A stretch of 64,000 nt of DNA. Source: Dictyoglomus sp. (lineage in GTDB: Bacteria; Dictyoglomota; Dictyoglomia; Dictyoglomales; Dictyoglomaceae). A model generated the notes under the pieces. That model was not told the DNA's origin. It saw nothing but the letters and a program-made list of their open reading frames with translations, and searched no databases. The stretch lies in contig JANXBZ010000011.1 in the NCBI GenBank assembly GCA_025060475.1, positions 1 through 64,000 on the forward strand, in the 5' to 3' direction. Positions within the stretch are counted from its first letter, which is position 1; the number at the start of each line of letters is the position of its first letter. Both the position numbers and the translations under genes were made by a program. Positions 47,660-56,983 of the stretch are shown one piece after another.

Positions 47660-48498
47660 AGATAGGAATAATAGGTTTGGGACTTATTGGCACCTCTTTA
47701 GCTCTTGCATTTAAAGAACAGAAATTATTTATATGGGGTATAGATATAGAAAAAACTGCAGTAGATAATCTTTTAAATAATGGAATTATAGAAAAGGGAG
47801 ATACAAATTTAAAAAAATTATCGAAAGAAATAAAAGAAAGTGAAGTAATTTTCATTTCAGTGTATCCATCAAAAGTTTTAGAAATTGTTAATGAATTGAA
47901 AAATTTTTTAAATGAAAATCAGATTTTGACGGATACTGCAAGTATAAAAGAAAAAATTATAAATTATATTGAAAAAGATAAATTTCTAAGAAAAATATTT
48001 ATTGGTGGACATCCTCTTGCTGGAAAGGAAAAAGGTGGATATAAAGAGGGAGAAGTAAAACTTTTTCAAGATAAAATATACTTTTTAACTCCATCCTCCG
48101 AAGTTTCTGATGAAAAACTTAATAAAATTACATCTTTAATTAGATCAATTGGGGCAAAACCCTTTATTATCTCACCTTATGAACATGACAAAATATTATC
48201 ATATACAAGTCATCTACCTCAGATAATTTCATATATACTTTCTTATTCTGTTCCTCTAGAGTACTTATGTTTTACTGGATCAGGATTTAAAGATTCTACA
48301 AGATTAGCGAAAAGTCCTGTAGATCTTTGGATGGATATCATAAAAGAAAACGAAGAGAATATTTTAAAGGCATTAGATGATTTCTATAAAGTTTTCAATA
48401 TTGTTTATGAAAAAATTAATATGAAAGATTGGAACGAATTAAAGAATTTTTTAGAAAAATCTAGAGAAAAAAGATTAGAGATTGAGGTGAAATCATGA
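47656..48498 (+). CDS. tyrA: Prephenate dehydrogenase
   Basis: A 280-residue TyrA making 4-hydroxyphenylpyruvate for tyrosine. The Rossmann motif is IGIIGLGLIGTSLALAF (2-18). GGHPLAGKEKGGYKE near 115-129 and YTSHLPQIISYILSYS near 188-203 are typical substrate-site blocks. There is no C-terminal ACT domain. It overlaps both neighbours by four bases. Confidence 0.92.
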   Translation: MKIGIIGLGLIGTSLALAFKEQKLFIWGIDIEKTAVDNLLNNGIIEKGDTNLKKLSKEIKESEVIFISVYPSKVLEIVNELKNFLNENQILTDTASIKEKIINYIEKDKFLRKIFIGGHPLAGKEKGGYKEGEVKLFQDKIYFLTPSSEVSDEKLNKITSLIRSIGAKPFIISPYEHDKILSYTSHLPQIISYILSYSVPLEYLCFTGSGFKDSTRLAKSPVDLWMDIIKENEENILKALDDFYKVFNIVYEKINMKDWNELKNFLEKSREKRLEIEVKS

Positions 48499-49796
48499 GA
48501 AGAATAATGGTAAAAAAAAGTAAAGGCCTAAATGGAGTAATAGAAATTCCAGGAGACAAATCCATTTCTCATAGAGCTCTTATTTTCTCTTCTTTGGCCA
48601 AAGGAAAATCTAAGATTGTGAATTTTTTATTTGGTCAAGATTGTATTTCTACTATGAACTGCCTAAAAAAATTGGGAGTAAAGATAGAAATTGAGAATAA
48701 TATAATTCATGTGGAAGGCAGAGGATTAAGAGGATTATCAGAATCCGAAGATATCTTAGATGCTGGAAATTCGGGAACAACAGCAAGAATTCTTTTGGGA
48801 ATATTAGCAGGTCAGGAAGGTTTATTTAGTGTGTTAACTGGAGATAGTTCTCTAAAAAAAAGGCCGATGGGAAGAGTAGTTCAACCTCTTTCTCAAATGG
48901 GAGCGCATATCATAGGAAGAAAAGAAGGAAATTTTCTTCCTATTGCTATTAAAGGAAAAAAATTAAGGGGAATAACTTACAAATTACCTGTTCCTAGTGC
49001 TCAGGTAAAATCCTGTCTTCTTCTTGCTGGATTATTAGCAGAAGGAGAAACAAAAATAATAGAACCTTCTTTATCTCGTAATCATACAGAACTAATTTTT
49101 GAATATCTTAATTTACCTTTAATAAGAAACGATTTAGAAATAATTACCCATGGAATAGAAGAATTTTCCTCTAAAGATTTTTATATTCCTGGCGATTTTT
49201 CTTCTGCAAGTTTCATAATAGCAGGAGCATTGCTAGTTCCAAATTCAGAGATTATATTAAAAAATTGTGGATTAAACCCAACAAGAACAGGAATGTTAGA
49301 AGTCTTAAAAAAATGTGGTGCTAAGATTCATATATTAAAAGAAGAATATTGGGGAAAGGAAAAAGTAGGAGATATCTTAGTTAAAACCTCAGACTTAACT
49401 GAATTTATTATAGAAGGGGATATAGTTCCAAGATTAATTGATGAAATCCCGATATTAGCAGTAATTGCAACCCAAGCAAAGGGAAAAAGTTACTTTAGAA
49501 ATGTTGAAGAATTAAGAGTTAAAGAATCTGATAGGATAAAAGGAATTTTAGAAAACATTAGAAAAATGGGGGGGAAAGGTGAAGAAACAGCAGAGGGCTT
49601 TTATATTGAGGGACCTACTCCTCTTAAGGGAATACAAATTGAAACTTTTAATGATCATCGTTTAGCAATGGCTTTTACTATTGCAGGACTTATAGCAGAT
49701 GGTGAAACTATTGTAGAAAGAGAGAGTATTGATATTTCCTTTCCTAATTTTATAGAAGTTCTTAAAAATATTGGGGGTGAAGTATTTGAATTATGA
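48495..49796 (+). CDS. aroA: 3-Phosphoshikimate 1-carboxyvinyltransferase (EPSP synthase)
   Basis: A 433-residue EPSP synthase joining PEP and shikimate-3-phosphate. GDKSISHRALIFSSLAKG is at 20-37, DAGNSGTTARILLGILAG near 91-108, and KESDRIKGILENIRKMGG near 339-356. The residue after GNSG is Thr and the S-A-Q-x-K motif is present (SAQVKSCLLLAG). A shikimate kinase gene is not in this cluster, so it must lie elsewhere. Confidence 0.95.
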   Translation: MRRIMVKKSKGLNGVIEIPGDKSISHRALIFSSLAKGKSKIVNFLFGQDCISTMNCLKKLGVKIEIENNIIHVEGRGLRGLSESEDILDAGNSGTTARILLGILAGQEGLFSVLTGDSSLKKRPMGRVVQPLSQMGAHIIGRKEGNFLPIAIKGKKLRGITYKLPVPSAQVKSCLLLAGLLAEGETKIIEPSLSRNHTELIFEYLNLPLIRNDLEIITHGIEEFSSKDFYIPGDFSSASFIIAGALLVPNSEIILKNCGLNPTRTGMLEVLKKCGAKIHILKEEYWGKEKVGDILVKTSDLTEFIIEGDIVPRLIDEIPILAVIATQAKGKSYFRNVEELRVKESDRIKGILENIRKMGGKGEETAEGFYIEGPTPLKGIQIETFNDHRLAMAFTIAGLIADGETIVERESIDISFPNFIEVLKNIGGEVFEL

Positions 49797-50097
49797 GCCT
49801 AAATGGTTAGATGAGAATATTAAAGAATTAGTTCGTGCTATTTTAGTTTTGGAGACAGAAGAAGAGGTTTTAAGATTTTTAGAGGATATTTGTACTATAA
49901 ATGAAATAAGAGATTTAGCACAAAGATTAGTTGTAGCAAAAATGTTAGATGAAGGAAAATCTTACGAAGAAATTGAAAAAGTTACAGGTACTAGCTCAGC
50001 AACTATTAGTAGGGTTAAAAAATTTTTATATTATGGAGCAGATGGTTATAAAATTGTTTTAGATAGATTAAAGAGATTAAAAAAGGGAGAGATGTAG
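49786..50097 (+). CDS. TrpR-like (YerC family) DNA-binding protein
   Basis: A 103-residue protein of the YerC/YecD group related to the Trp repressor. Helical throughout, with CTINEIRDLAQRLVVAKML followed by a helix-turn-helix SYEEIEKVTGTSSATISRVK. I start it at TTG 49786, seven bases after GGGGGTG. It overlaps aroA by 11 bases. As the last gene of an aromatic operon it could regulate that operon in response to an aromatic ligand, but this is inference; YerC's role is not well established. Confidence 0.88.
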   Translation: MNYEPKWLDENIKELVRAILVLETEEEVLRFLEDICTINEIRDLAQRLVVAKMLDEGKSYEEIEKVTGTSSATISRVKKFLYYGADGYKIVLDRLKRLKKGEM

Positions 50098-50109
50098 TCT
50101 CTCCCTTTT
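50081..50109. terminator. Bidirectional terminator containing the yerC-like stop codon
   Basis: AAAAGGGAGAGA (50081-50092) and TCTCTCCCTTTT (50098-50109) form a 12-bp stem with a 5-base loop. The plus-strand TAG lies in the loop, and the minus-strand gene's stop codon begins at its far edge. Confidence 0.85.
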
Positions 50110-51088
50110 ATTTATTAAATAACCAACATTTTACCCAATGATTAGGTTTTACCTCTATTTCCGCAGGTTCAGTACTACAAATTTCCATTGCATACTGACA
50201 CCTTGGAGAGAATCTGCAGCCAGGAGGTGGATCAATAAGATTTGGTGGTTCTCCTGGAGGAACGTCTCTTAGTTTCTTTCTGTTTTCAGGATCAGGATCT
50301 GGAATTGCAGAAAGAAGAGCTTTTGTGTAAGGATGAAGAGGATTATTTAAAATTTCATTAGTATGTGCTCTTTCTACAAGATTTCCCGCATACATAATGA
50401 AAATCCAATTAGAAAACATCCTAACAGTAGCTAAATCATGGGTTATATATATAAGGCTCATATGAAACTTTTCCTGTAATTCTCTAAGAAGATCTAAGAT
50501 TTCAATTCTAACTGAGGCATCAAGCATAGATACAGGCTCATCTGCAATCACAAGTTTTGGTCTCATAATCAAAGCTCTTGCAATGACTACTCTTTGCATC
50601 TGTCCACCAGAAAGCATATGGGGATATTTAGGTGCAAAATCTTCGACAGGTGTCAATTTGACATCTTCTAAAGCTCTAAATATTCTTTCTTTTCTTTCCT
50701 CAGGAGTTCCTATTTTATGAATTAGTAATGGTTCCTCAAGAATTCTATAAACGGTGAAATGAGGAGGAAGAGCACCAAAAGGATCTTGTTGTATAAGACC
50801 TGTCTCTCTTCTATACCATTTCAAATCATTCGAGTTTAAATTAGTTATATCCTTTCCATCAAAGTAAATCTTTCCAGAGGTTGGTTCATATAACTTTAAA
50901 ATTGTTTTACCAAGAGTAGTTTTTCCACTGCCACTTTCTCCAACAAGAGAAATGGATTCTCCTTTTTTCAATTCAAAATTTATTCCATCCACAGCTCTTA
51001 CATAAAGAGGTTGAGATATAAGTCTTCTTTTAATTTCAAACCATACCTTTAAGTTTTCAATTTTTAATAAAATTTGATCATTATTCAT
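50108..51088 (-). CDS. Oligopeptide/dipeptide ABC transporter ATP-binding protein (OppF-like)
   Basis: A 326-residue ATPase energising uptake. Walker A is VGESGSGKTTLGKT, the signature LSGGMQRVVIA-like block reads MLSGGQMQRVVIARAL, and Walker B is LVIADEPVSMLDAS. The C-terminal oligopeptide-transporter extension has CRFSPRCQYAMEIC. I start it at ATG 51088, six bases after AGGTG, rather than at GTG 51097. It overlaps the OppD-like gene by eight bases. Confidence 0.92.
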   Translation of the reverse strand: MNNDQILLKIENLKVWFEIKRRLISQPLYVRAVDGINFELKKGESISLVGESGSGKTTLGKTILKLYEPTSGKIYFDGKDITNLNSNDLKWYRRETGLIQQDPFGALPPHFTVYRILEEPLLIHKIGTPEERKERIFRALEDVKLTPVEDFAPKYPHMLSGGQMQRVVIARALIMRPKLVIADEPVSMLDASVRIEILDLLRELQEKFHMSLIYITHDLATVRMFSNWIFIMYAGNLVERAHTNEILNNPLHPYTKALLSAIPDPDPENRKKLRDVPPGEPPNLIDPPPGCRFSPRCQYAMEICSTEPAEIEVKPNHWVKCWLFNK

Positions 51089-52049
51089 GGCTCTCACCTA
51101 TATAACATTTTGCAAAATGTTCTTCATCTTTTTTAAACATTTCTGGCTCTTTGATCCTACATATGTCCATCACATATTGACATCGGGGATGAAATCTACA
51201 AGCTTTTGGGGGTGATATAAGACTTGGTGGGGTTCCGGGGATAGATCTTAATTTTTTATCTGTCTTTAAAGTAGGCACACTATTAATAAGCATCATAGTA
51301 TATCCATGAGCAGGTTTATGATAAAAAGACTCAGCAGGACTTATTTCTACGATTTCTCCTGCATACATTACTGCTACCCTATCCGCAAGCTCACTTGCTG
51401 TTGCAATATCATGGGTAATGAAAATATAACTTAAATTAAATTCTTTTTTAAGCATTTTAAGAAGATTCATAATATTAGCTTGAGTTATGATATCTAATGC
51501 AGATGTTGGTTCATCAAGTATTACAATTTGAGGATTAGTTATCAGAGCCATTGCAATAACAACTCTTTGTTTCATACCACCAGATAGTTCAAAAGGATAT
51601 CTTTCTGCAAAGGACTCTGAAATACCAACTAAGCTAAGTATTTCTTTTGCTCTTTTGAAGGCAGTTTCTTTGTCTATTTTTGTATGAACTATTAATGGTT
51701 CCGCTACTTGATATACTACTTTTAATACAGGATTAAGAGAATTCATAGCTCCTTGAAAAACCATAGAAATTTTACTCCATCGAATATTTTTTCTAAAAGT
51801 TTCTTCGTCTAATGAGAGAATTTCTTGTCCATCTAAATAAATTTCGCCAGAAGCTCTTTCTAAATTTCTTGGAAAAAGACGCATAATGCCCCTTGCTAAT
51901 GAACTTTTTCCACAACCTGATTCTCCTACAATTGCTAAAGTCTCTCCCTTTTTTAGCTCAAAATTTGCATTTCTTACTGCTTCTAAGATTCCCTTTCTTG
52001 TTTTATAAGAAATACTAAAATTTTTTATTCTTAAGATTATCTCATCCAT
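51081..52049 (-). CDS. Oligopeptide/dipeptide ABC transporter ATP-binding protein (OppD-like)
   Basis: A 322-residue partner ATPase. Walker A is GESGCGKSS (42-50), the signature ELSGGMKQRVVIAMAL, and Walker B IVILDEPTSALD. The C-terminal CRFHPRCQYVMDIC motif is typical of the Opp/Dpp family. ATG 52049 is eight bases after AGGAG; an in-frame GTG at 52058 is less likely. Together with its neighbour it forms the heterodimeric motor of this transporter. Confidence 0.92.
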   Translation of the reverse strand: MDEIILRIKNFSISYKTRKGILEAVRNANFELKKGETLAIVGESGCGKSSLARGIMRLFPRNLERASGEIYLDGQEILSLDEETFRKNIRWSKISMVFQGAMNSLNPVLKVVYQVAEPLIVHTKIDKETAFKRAKEILSLVGISESFAERYPFELSGGMKQRVVIAMALITNPQIVILDEPTSALDIITQANIMNLLKMLKKEFNLSYIFITHDIATASELADRVAVMYAGEIVEISPAESFYHKPAHGYTMMLINSVPTLKTDKKLRSIPGTPPSLISPPKACRFHPRCQYVMDICRIKEPEMFKKDEEHFAKCYIGESHE

Positions 52050-52060
52050 ATCTTTCACTC

Positions 52061-53443
52061 CTATATTTCCTTTAGTTTTGGATTTACAATTCTATCTATG
52101 ACAAAACCTAATAATGCAAAAGATACTGCTGTTAATATTAGAAGAAAAGATGGTTCTAAAACCCAATAATAATATCCTTTATATAAAGCTCCATTTCTAA
52201 AAGCATCTTCAATTATTCTCCCCCAAGTTGGTTGAGTAGGATCAAGAACCCCAAAAAGAGACAATATTGCTTCTAGAAATACATAAGCAGGTATTGATAT
52301 TATAAGACTTGGAATTACTGGGGGTAATATTTTGGGAATAATATATAGAAATATTATTCTCCAATTACTCGCGCCATATGCCTTTGCAGCTTCAATATAT
52401 GGTAGGGTTTTTACTTGGAGAACCAAAGCTCTTTGAGTTTTTACTCCTGTTCCGAACAAACTCAAGAATATAAGTACAAAAAGAAGTTTCCAAATAGTAA
52501 GCTTATAAAATAAAGAAATCATGATCATAAGAGGAAGAAAAGGAAGTACCATATATATTTCTGTTAATCGTTGTATAAATGAATCTACTTTTCCTCCAAA
52601 CCAGCCACTAATGGTTGCTAAGATTAAATGTAAAAGAGTAATACTTATGGATGCTCCTAATCCAAAGGCAAGATCAATAGGAGTTCCCCAAAGAAGAGCT
52701 AATTCAAGAGGTCTTCTTAAATGATCTGTTCCTGCTATACCATATACCTTTCCGTATATTATTGGTTCAATTTCAATAGTGTCTTCTTGGTTTTTAAATT
52801 CCACTTCAATGTGAAGTTTATATTCTCCTTTTTCAATATTTATATTACCTGAGGTATCTACAAAAAGTCCCCTTAAAACACTTACAGAGTAGGGAGGATG
52901 ATATTCTAATTTTGATTTCAAATATTCTGTAAGTTTTTCTTCGATAGATGTTTCATTACCTAAATATAAGGTAGATTCTTCTCCGCCTAATTGATATTCT
53001 ATCAAGAAAATCTTATCCTTATTGGGTTTTTCCCAAAATATTTTTACAGTTGGTGGTTCATTTTTAAAATTACTTTTGAAGAATATATTAAAATCCGTAG
53101 GAAAATCATCGTAATTATAATTAAAAGGATAAGTAATTTCAATTTTTTTGGGATTTTGAGAGGTCACATTTAATAAACCCTTTTTAGAGAGATCTATATT
53201 TCTTGGAAGGTTTTTTCCCGTCAAAAATCCCCACCAAATAGGTATAGCATTTCTTGGATATTTTAGCCATGCCTGACTATCATTCCATAATGAAATAGTC
53301 TTGTCATATGGGACTGCAATAACTGCATATATTATAAGAATAATAAAAAAGGCAAAAATAGCAAGAGAGAATATACCTATTTTATATCTTAATATTTCTT
53401 TAAATATTCCTTTTAAACTATAGATAGATAATTCTTCTGTCAT
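52061..53443 (-). CDS. ABC transporter permease (OppC-like) with a large inserted domain
   Basis: A 460-residue permease, much longer than the usual ~300. One membrane helix (about 24-46) is followed by about 190 residues that lie outside the membrane and are rich in beta-strands (for example KGLLNVTSQNPKKIEITYPF, SVLRGLFVDTSGNINIEKGE). Then IAGTDHLRRPLELALLWGTP leads into five helices and the EAA loop EAAKAYGASNWRIIFLYIIP. The insert sits where ordinary OppC has a short loop. It may bind substrate or the binding protein (inference). Confidence 0.88.
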   Translation of the reverse strand: MTEELSIYSLKGIFKEILRYKIGIFSLAIFAFFIILIIYAVIAVPYDKTISLWNDSQAWLKYPRNAIPIWWGFLTGKNLPRNIDLSKKGLLNVTSQNPKKIEITYPFNYNYDDFPTDFNIFFKSNFKNEPPTVKIFWEKPNKDKIFLIEYQLGGEESTLYLGNETSIEEKLTEYLKSKLEYHPPYSVSVLRGLFVDTSGNINIEKGEYKLHIEVEFKNQEDTIEIEPIIYGKVYGIAGTDHLRRPLELALLWGTPIDLAFGLGASISITLLHLILATISGWFGGKVDSFIQRLTEIYMVLPFLPLMIMISLFYKLTIWKLLFVLIFLSLFGTGVKTQRALVLQVKTLPYIEAAKAYGASNWRIIFLYIIPKILPPVIPSLIISIPAYVFLEAILSLFGVLDPTQPTWGRIIEDAFRNGALYKGYYYWVLEPSFLLILTAVSFALLGFVIDRIVNPKLKEI

Positions 53444-53455
53444 CTTTTTCTCACC

Positions 53456-54514
53456 TCATATTCTTACTCTTGGATCAATAATAGCATAAATAAAATCTAA
53501 TAATAAAACTGTTCCTGCCAAAAGATACGCGTAAATAACCGTTACTCCTATAATTACAGGAGCATCAAACATTCCAATTGCTTGAGATAGAACCATACCT
53601 AATCCTGGCCAGCTGAAAATATGTTCTGTTATTATGGCTCCCATCCAGGAAGAAATTACTGATAAAGCAAAACTTGTAATTATAGGGGGAAGTGCTGGTC
53701 GAAGAATATATTTTCTCTCTACATCTTTTTGGGGTAGACCTTTTGCTCTTGCTACTTCAACGTAATCTTCTGTGGAATAAATCAAGAAAAAGTTTCTTTC
53801 ACTGTATGTACCCACAAAGATTGAAGATATAAGCCAAGCAGATAATGGAAGAATCATATGTTTAATCACACTCAAAATTTTCTCCCAGAGAGTAGGAGGA
53901 GGTGGGAAATCCATAAATCCTCCGTGAGGAAGAATATGGAGCCACGAGTAAAAAATCAAAAGAAGAAAAATTCCATAAAACCATCCAGGAATTGTAGATA
54001 AGGGGGAAAGATAGACAATTAATTTATCTAAGAAAGAACCATATTTTTGAGATAATTTAAGTCCAAGAAATAGATTAATAAAGAAAATTAATACAGTCGC
54101 TGTGGTAAATAAAAGAATAGTAAGGGGAAGTCTTTCGAGAATAATATTTTTAACTTTCATAGATCCACTATCACTCGTCATCCACATTGCAGTTCCCAAA
54201 TCTAAGGTAAGAGCATTCCTTAAATGATATAGACTTCTTATAAAAAAGGGTTTATCTAAACCCTTCATTTTTAATTGAGTTTTTACTTGAGACTCTATAA
54301 GACTCATTTTCTGCTCTTCGGTATACCCTCTAAGAGTTGGATCCTCTTTTATAGCCATAGCTACATTCATTCTAATTTCTGTCTCAATTAATTTATCTAC
54401 ATATCCTCCAGCATTTGCGACTACAATAGTTAAATAGACTGCCACAGCTACCGTTATAAATAAAACTATAGTCCTTCTTAAAAAATATTTAAGAATTTTT
54501 ACTATTTCTCCTAT
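53456..54514 (-). CDS. ABC transporter permease (OppB-like), probably starting at ATA
   Basis: A permease of about 352 residues if it starts at ATA 54514, nine bases after AAAGGAGG. The first standard start in frame, GTG 54445, has no ribosome site and would cut the first membrane helix (RRTIVLFITVAVAVYLTIVV) in half. A helical extracytoplasmic segment of about 70 residues follows helix 1, then five helices and the EAA loop EDYVEVARAKGLPQKDV. It pairs with the OppC-like permease to form the channel. Confidence 0.82.
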   Translation of the reverse strand: MGEIVKILKYFLRRTIVLFITVAVAVYLTIVVANAGGYVDKLIETEIRMNVAMAIKEDPTLRGYTEEQKMSLIESQVKTQLKMKGLDKPFFIRSLYHLRNALTLDLGTAMWMTSDSGSMKVKNIILERLPLTILLFTTATVLIFFINLFLGLKLSQKYGSFLDKLIVYLSPLSTIPGWFYGIFLLLIFYSWLHILPHGGFMDFPPPPTLWEKILSVIKHMILPLSAWLISSIFVGTYSERNFFLIYSTEDYVEVARAKGLPQKDVERKYILRPALPPIITSFALSVISSWMGAIITEHIFSWPGLGMVLSQAIGMFDAPVIIGVTVIYAYLLAGTVLLLDFIYAIIDPRVRI

Positions 54515-54570
54515 GGAAATCTACCTCCTTTTGTAATTTAATTTTATGAACTTTATTTTACCAAAAAAAA

Positions 54571-54598
54571 TCCCAGGGAGGAAATACCCTCCCTGGGA
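54571..54598 (-). terminator. Terminator between binding protein and permease genes
   Basis: An 11-bp stem, TCCCAGGGAGG (54571-54581) with CCTCCCTGGGA (54588-54598), followed on the minus strand by eight T residues. It lies just after the binding protein gene, so it should reduce read-through into the permease genes. Confidence 0.85.
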
Positions 54599-54614
54599 AA
54601 TAATTAAACTACTT

Positions 54615-56729
54615 CTATTTTAAGAATTTTGAATTCTTTAGTAAGACTGTATGAGCAGTTATATCTGGTTTCTCTAAGTAATATGGACCATTGCTAACCC
54701 ATAGATGTCCAAATCTATCAAACCATTTCTTTAGTGATGCATATCTTTCTTTTGCTAAACTTTCTGATACATACTTTCCAACAAAAGCTTTGAAAGGAAT
54801 ATATGCATCTTTTTCAGATTTCTCTAACATATCTTTTAGAACCGCTAGACTTGGACCACCTATGTAATTCATCCATTCTACTTTCTTTTCTTGAGCTTTA
54901 CTTGCTGAGAATGCGAGTTTTCCTTCTTCCTCTGCTCTAATACCTAAGGCGTGAGCATGCCATGGGAATAGTACAGAAGTTGTAGGCCATAAAGCAGTTA
55001 ACTCTGCATCAAGTTCTGCGTAGTTAGTGTAGTATTCTATTATTAATGGATTTTCTTTAACTATCTTCCATGCTACAAATTGTTCTCTCCAAGATTTGAA
55101 TGAAGCTACATAAGATTCATCATAGAGTTTGCTGTCTTTACTTGCTCTTTCAAATCCAATAATAAATTCTACAATATAATCTGCAAGATTCTGAACTGTT
55201 CCATCATGATATTTCTTTTTTCCAAGGACATCTCCATAGTTTATTACTACTTTGACTTTTGATTCTTTTACTCCAGCTTCACCTGCGGTAACCATAGTCT
55301 GTTTCTTTACATCCCAACCATACCATGCGTCAGATGGAACAGATACAGTCTTAACCTTCTTGAACTTAAGCCAACCTTCTGATCCTTTATTTGGGAATGT
55401 AGGAACTTCAGCGTTAACAGTTAATTCTGCACTTTCTATTCCTAGAAGAATAGGAAGACCTGTGTATGGATGATAGATCCAGTTTCTACCGAGTGTTGCT
55501 TCATATATAACAGTATCATACATCCAGTTAGATCCTGCGATCAGATTCCATGGATCAATAATTACTTCTAACATTCCTACTTTAACATTTCCACCCTCTC
55601 TTCCTGCAATTCTTAGAGTATAGGGCCATATTCTTGCAGCATTTCCGCCAGCAAAATCTACAGCTGTATCTATGGTTTTTCTTCTTGCCCATGCAGCTTT
55701 TTGATCAACTAAAAATATTCTTACAGAATCTTTAAGAGAAAGCTCCAAGGCTTTTCTCATAAGAAGGTTTCTTTCTGCTAGGCTCTTAAAATTCCTCTGG
55801 GCAAGTTTATTTGCAATATCTCTAAATTCTTTATCGGGCTTATAAGCTCTCCAAAGAGGAGAATAGGACATAGGAGAATCAGGAAGATAGAAAAATTGAA
55901 AATTATCGGACATATCCCTTGCAAGGACTGTAGTTATCCAGCCACCAGTATAAAGATCCCATTGTCCATCCTCAGGATTTCCTCTAACCCAAAGAGGTGA
56001 TGCCTCACGAGATGTTCTATACATTCTTTCTACAGTAAATCCTAATTTTTCAAGCTGAGTAGAAACATAATCACCAATTATTTTTCTTGCATCTTCAATT
56101 CTTATGAGGAATTTTATTACAACAGGATTACCTTTGTAGTACCATTTTCCACCTCGAAGCTCTGCTCCCATTTTTTTCATTTCTGAAGTTATTATATTCT
56201 TTCCTTTTTCAAAATTATATTTATAAAGCTCCTCTAATTTTGTAATGGTATCTTTATATCTCTCATACTCTGGAAATCCTTTATTTATAGGCACAAATTT
56301 TGCTTCTCCAAGTCCTCCCATAATTTCATCAACAATGTATTTTCTATCAACAATCAAGTTCATTGCCTCTCTTATTTTTTTATTACTAAAAGGATTAAAT
56401 CTTCCATCTTTATATGTAGGTCCTACTGGATTAAAAGTTAGTTCATAATATAGACCAAAGGATGTTCCATAGGTTAAATTTGGATCTTCTTTAATTCTTC
56501 TGAAAAGTGCTGGGTCTCCAAATTCATTAAAATAAATATCAATGTCTCCCTTTATTAACATTTCTAAAGCTTTTGCTCTATCTTTTTCAGGAATAAATAC
56601 AACTTGATCAAGCCATCCATTGGGATTAACGTTCAATGTTTGAGCTGAGGATGGAAAAATTATAATAGAAAAAAGAGTTAATACAATTAATAATAGAGAA
56701 ATTCTTGGAGACTTTAAGATTCTCCACAT
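54615..56729 (-). CDS. ABC transporter substrate-binding protein, family 5
   Basis: A 704-residue extracellular binding protein of the SBP_bac_5 (oligopeptide/dipeptide) family. A Sec signal peptide covers about 1-29 (hydrophobic core ISLLLIVLTLFSIIIF, cleavage after SSA). I see no lipobox cysteine, so it may be anchored otherwise or soluble. FNPFSNKKIREAMNLIVDRK is a typical family block. It is longer than usual OppA (about 540), and its ligand could be a peptide or an oligosaccharide, since thermophiles use this family for sugars too. It has GGAGGTGAT before ATG. Confidence 0.9.
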   Translation of the reverse strand: MWRILKSPRISLLLIVLTLFSIIIFPSSAQTLNVNPNGWLDQVVFIPEKDRAKALEMLIKGDIDIYFNEFGDPALFRRIKEDPNLTYGTSFGLYYELTFNPVGPTYKDGRFNPFSNKKIREAMNLIVDRKYIVDEIMGGLGEAKFVPINKGFPEYERYKDTITKLEELYKYNFEKGKNIITSEMKKMGAELRGGKWYYKGNPVVIKFLIRIEDARKIIGDYVSTQLEKLGFTVERMYRTSREASPLWVRGNPEDGQWDLYTGGWITTVLARDMSDNFQFFYLPDSPMSYSPLWRAYKPDKEFRDIANKLAQRNFKSLAERNLLMRKALELSLKDSVRIFLVDQKAAWARRKTIDTAVDFAGGNAARIWPYTLRIAGREGGNVKVGMLEVIIDPWNLIAGSNWMYDTVIYEATLGRNWIYHPYTGLPILLGIESAELTVNAEVPTFPNKGSEGWLKFKKVKTVSVPSDAWYGWDVKKQTMVTAGEAGVKESKVKVVINYGDVLGKKKYHDGTVQNLADYIVEFIIGFERASKDSKLYDESYVASFKSWREQFVAWKIVKENPLIIEYYTNYAELDAELTALWPTTSVLFPWHAHALGIRAEEEGKLAFSASKAQEKKVEWMNYIGGPSLAVLKDMLEKSEKDAYIPFKAFVGKYVSESLAKERYASLKKWFDRFGHLWVSNGPYYLEKPDITAHTVLLKNSKFLK

Positions 56730-56762
56730 AAACTAATCACCTCCAAATAAGATTTTAATTGT

Positions 56763-56791
56763 AATATAATAGCGATTTTTTTATTTGTCAA
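56763..56791 (-). promoter_or_regulatory. Promoter of the ABC transporter operon
   Basis: On the minus strand a perfect TTGACA (56791-56786), 17-base spacer and TATATT (56768-56763), with the binding protein ATG at 56729. Confidence 0.87.
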
Positions 56792-56860
56792 TCTTTATTA
56801 CTAAATGTTTATTTTTTTCTAAGGGGACGGATGATTATTGTTTTAGGCTATTTCCAATTC

Positions 56861-56889
56861 TTGACAAAAAATGAAAAAAATTCTATTCT
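56861..56889 (+). promoter_or_regulatory. Promoter of the tRNA-Gly/Cys/Ala cluster
   Basis: A perfect TTGACA (56861-56866), 17-base spacer and TATTCT (56884-56889), 12 bases before tRNA-Gly. Confidence 0.85.
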
Positions 56890-56901
56890 AACTATAAAAG
56901 A

Positions 56902-56976
56902 GCGGGTGTAGCTCAGAGGTAGAGCATCGGCTTCCCAAGCCGAGGGTCGCGGGTTCAACTCCCGTCACCCGCTCCA
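56902..56976 (+). tRNA. tRNA-Gly (anticodon CCC)
   Basis: Acceptor GCGGGTG/CACCCGC, anticodon stem TCGGC/GCCGA, loop TTCCCAA, T-arm with GGTTCAACT, and an encoded CCA end. Confidence 0.96.
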
Positions 56977-56983
56977 ATATAGA

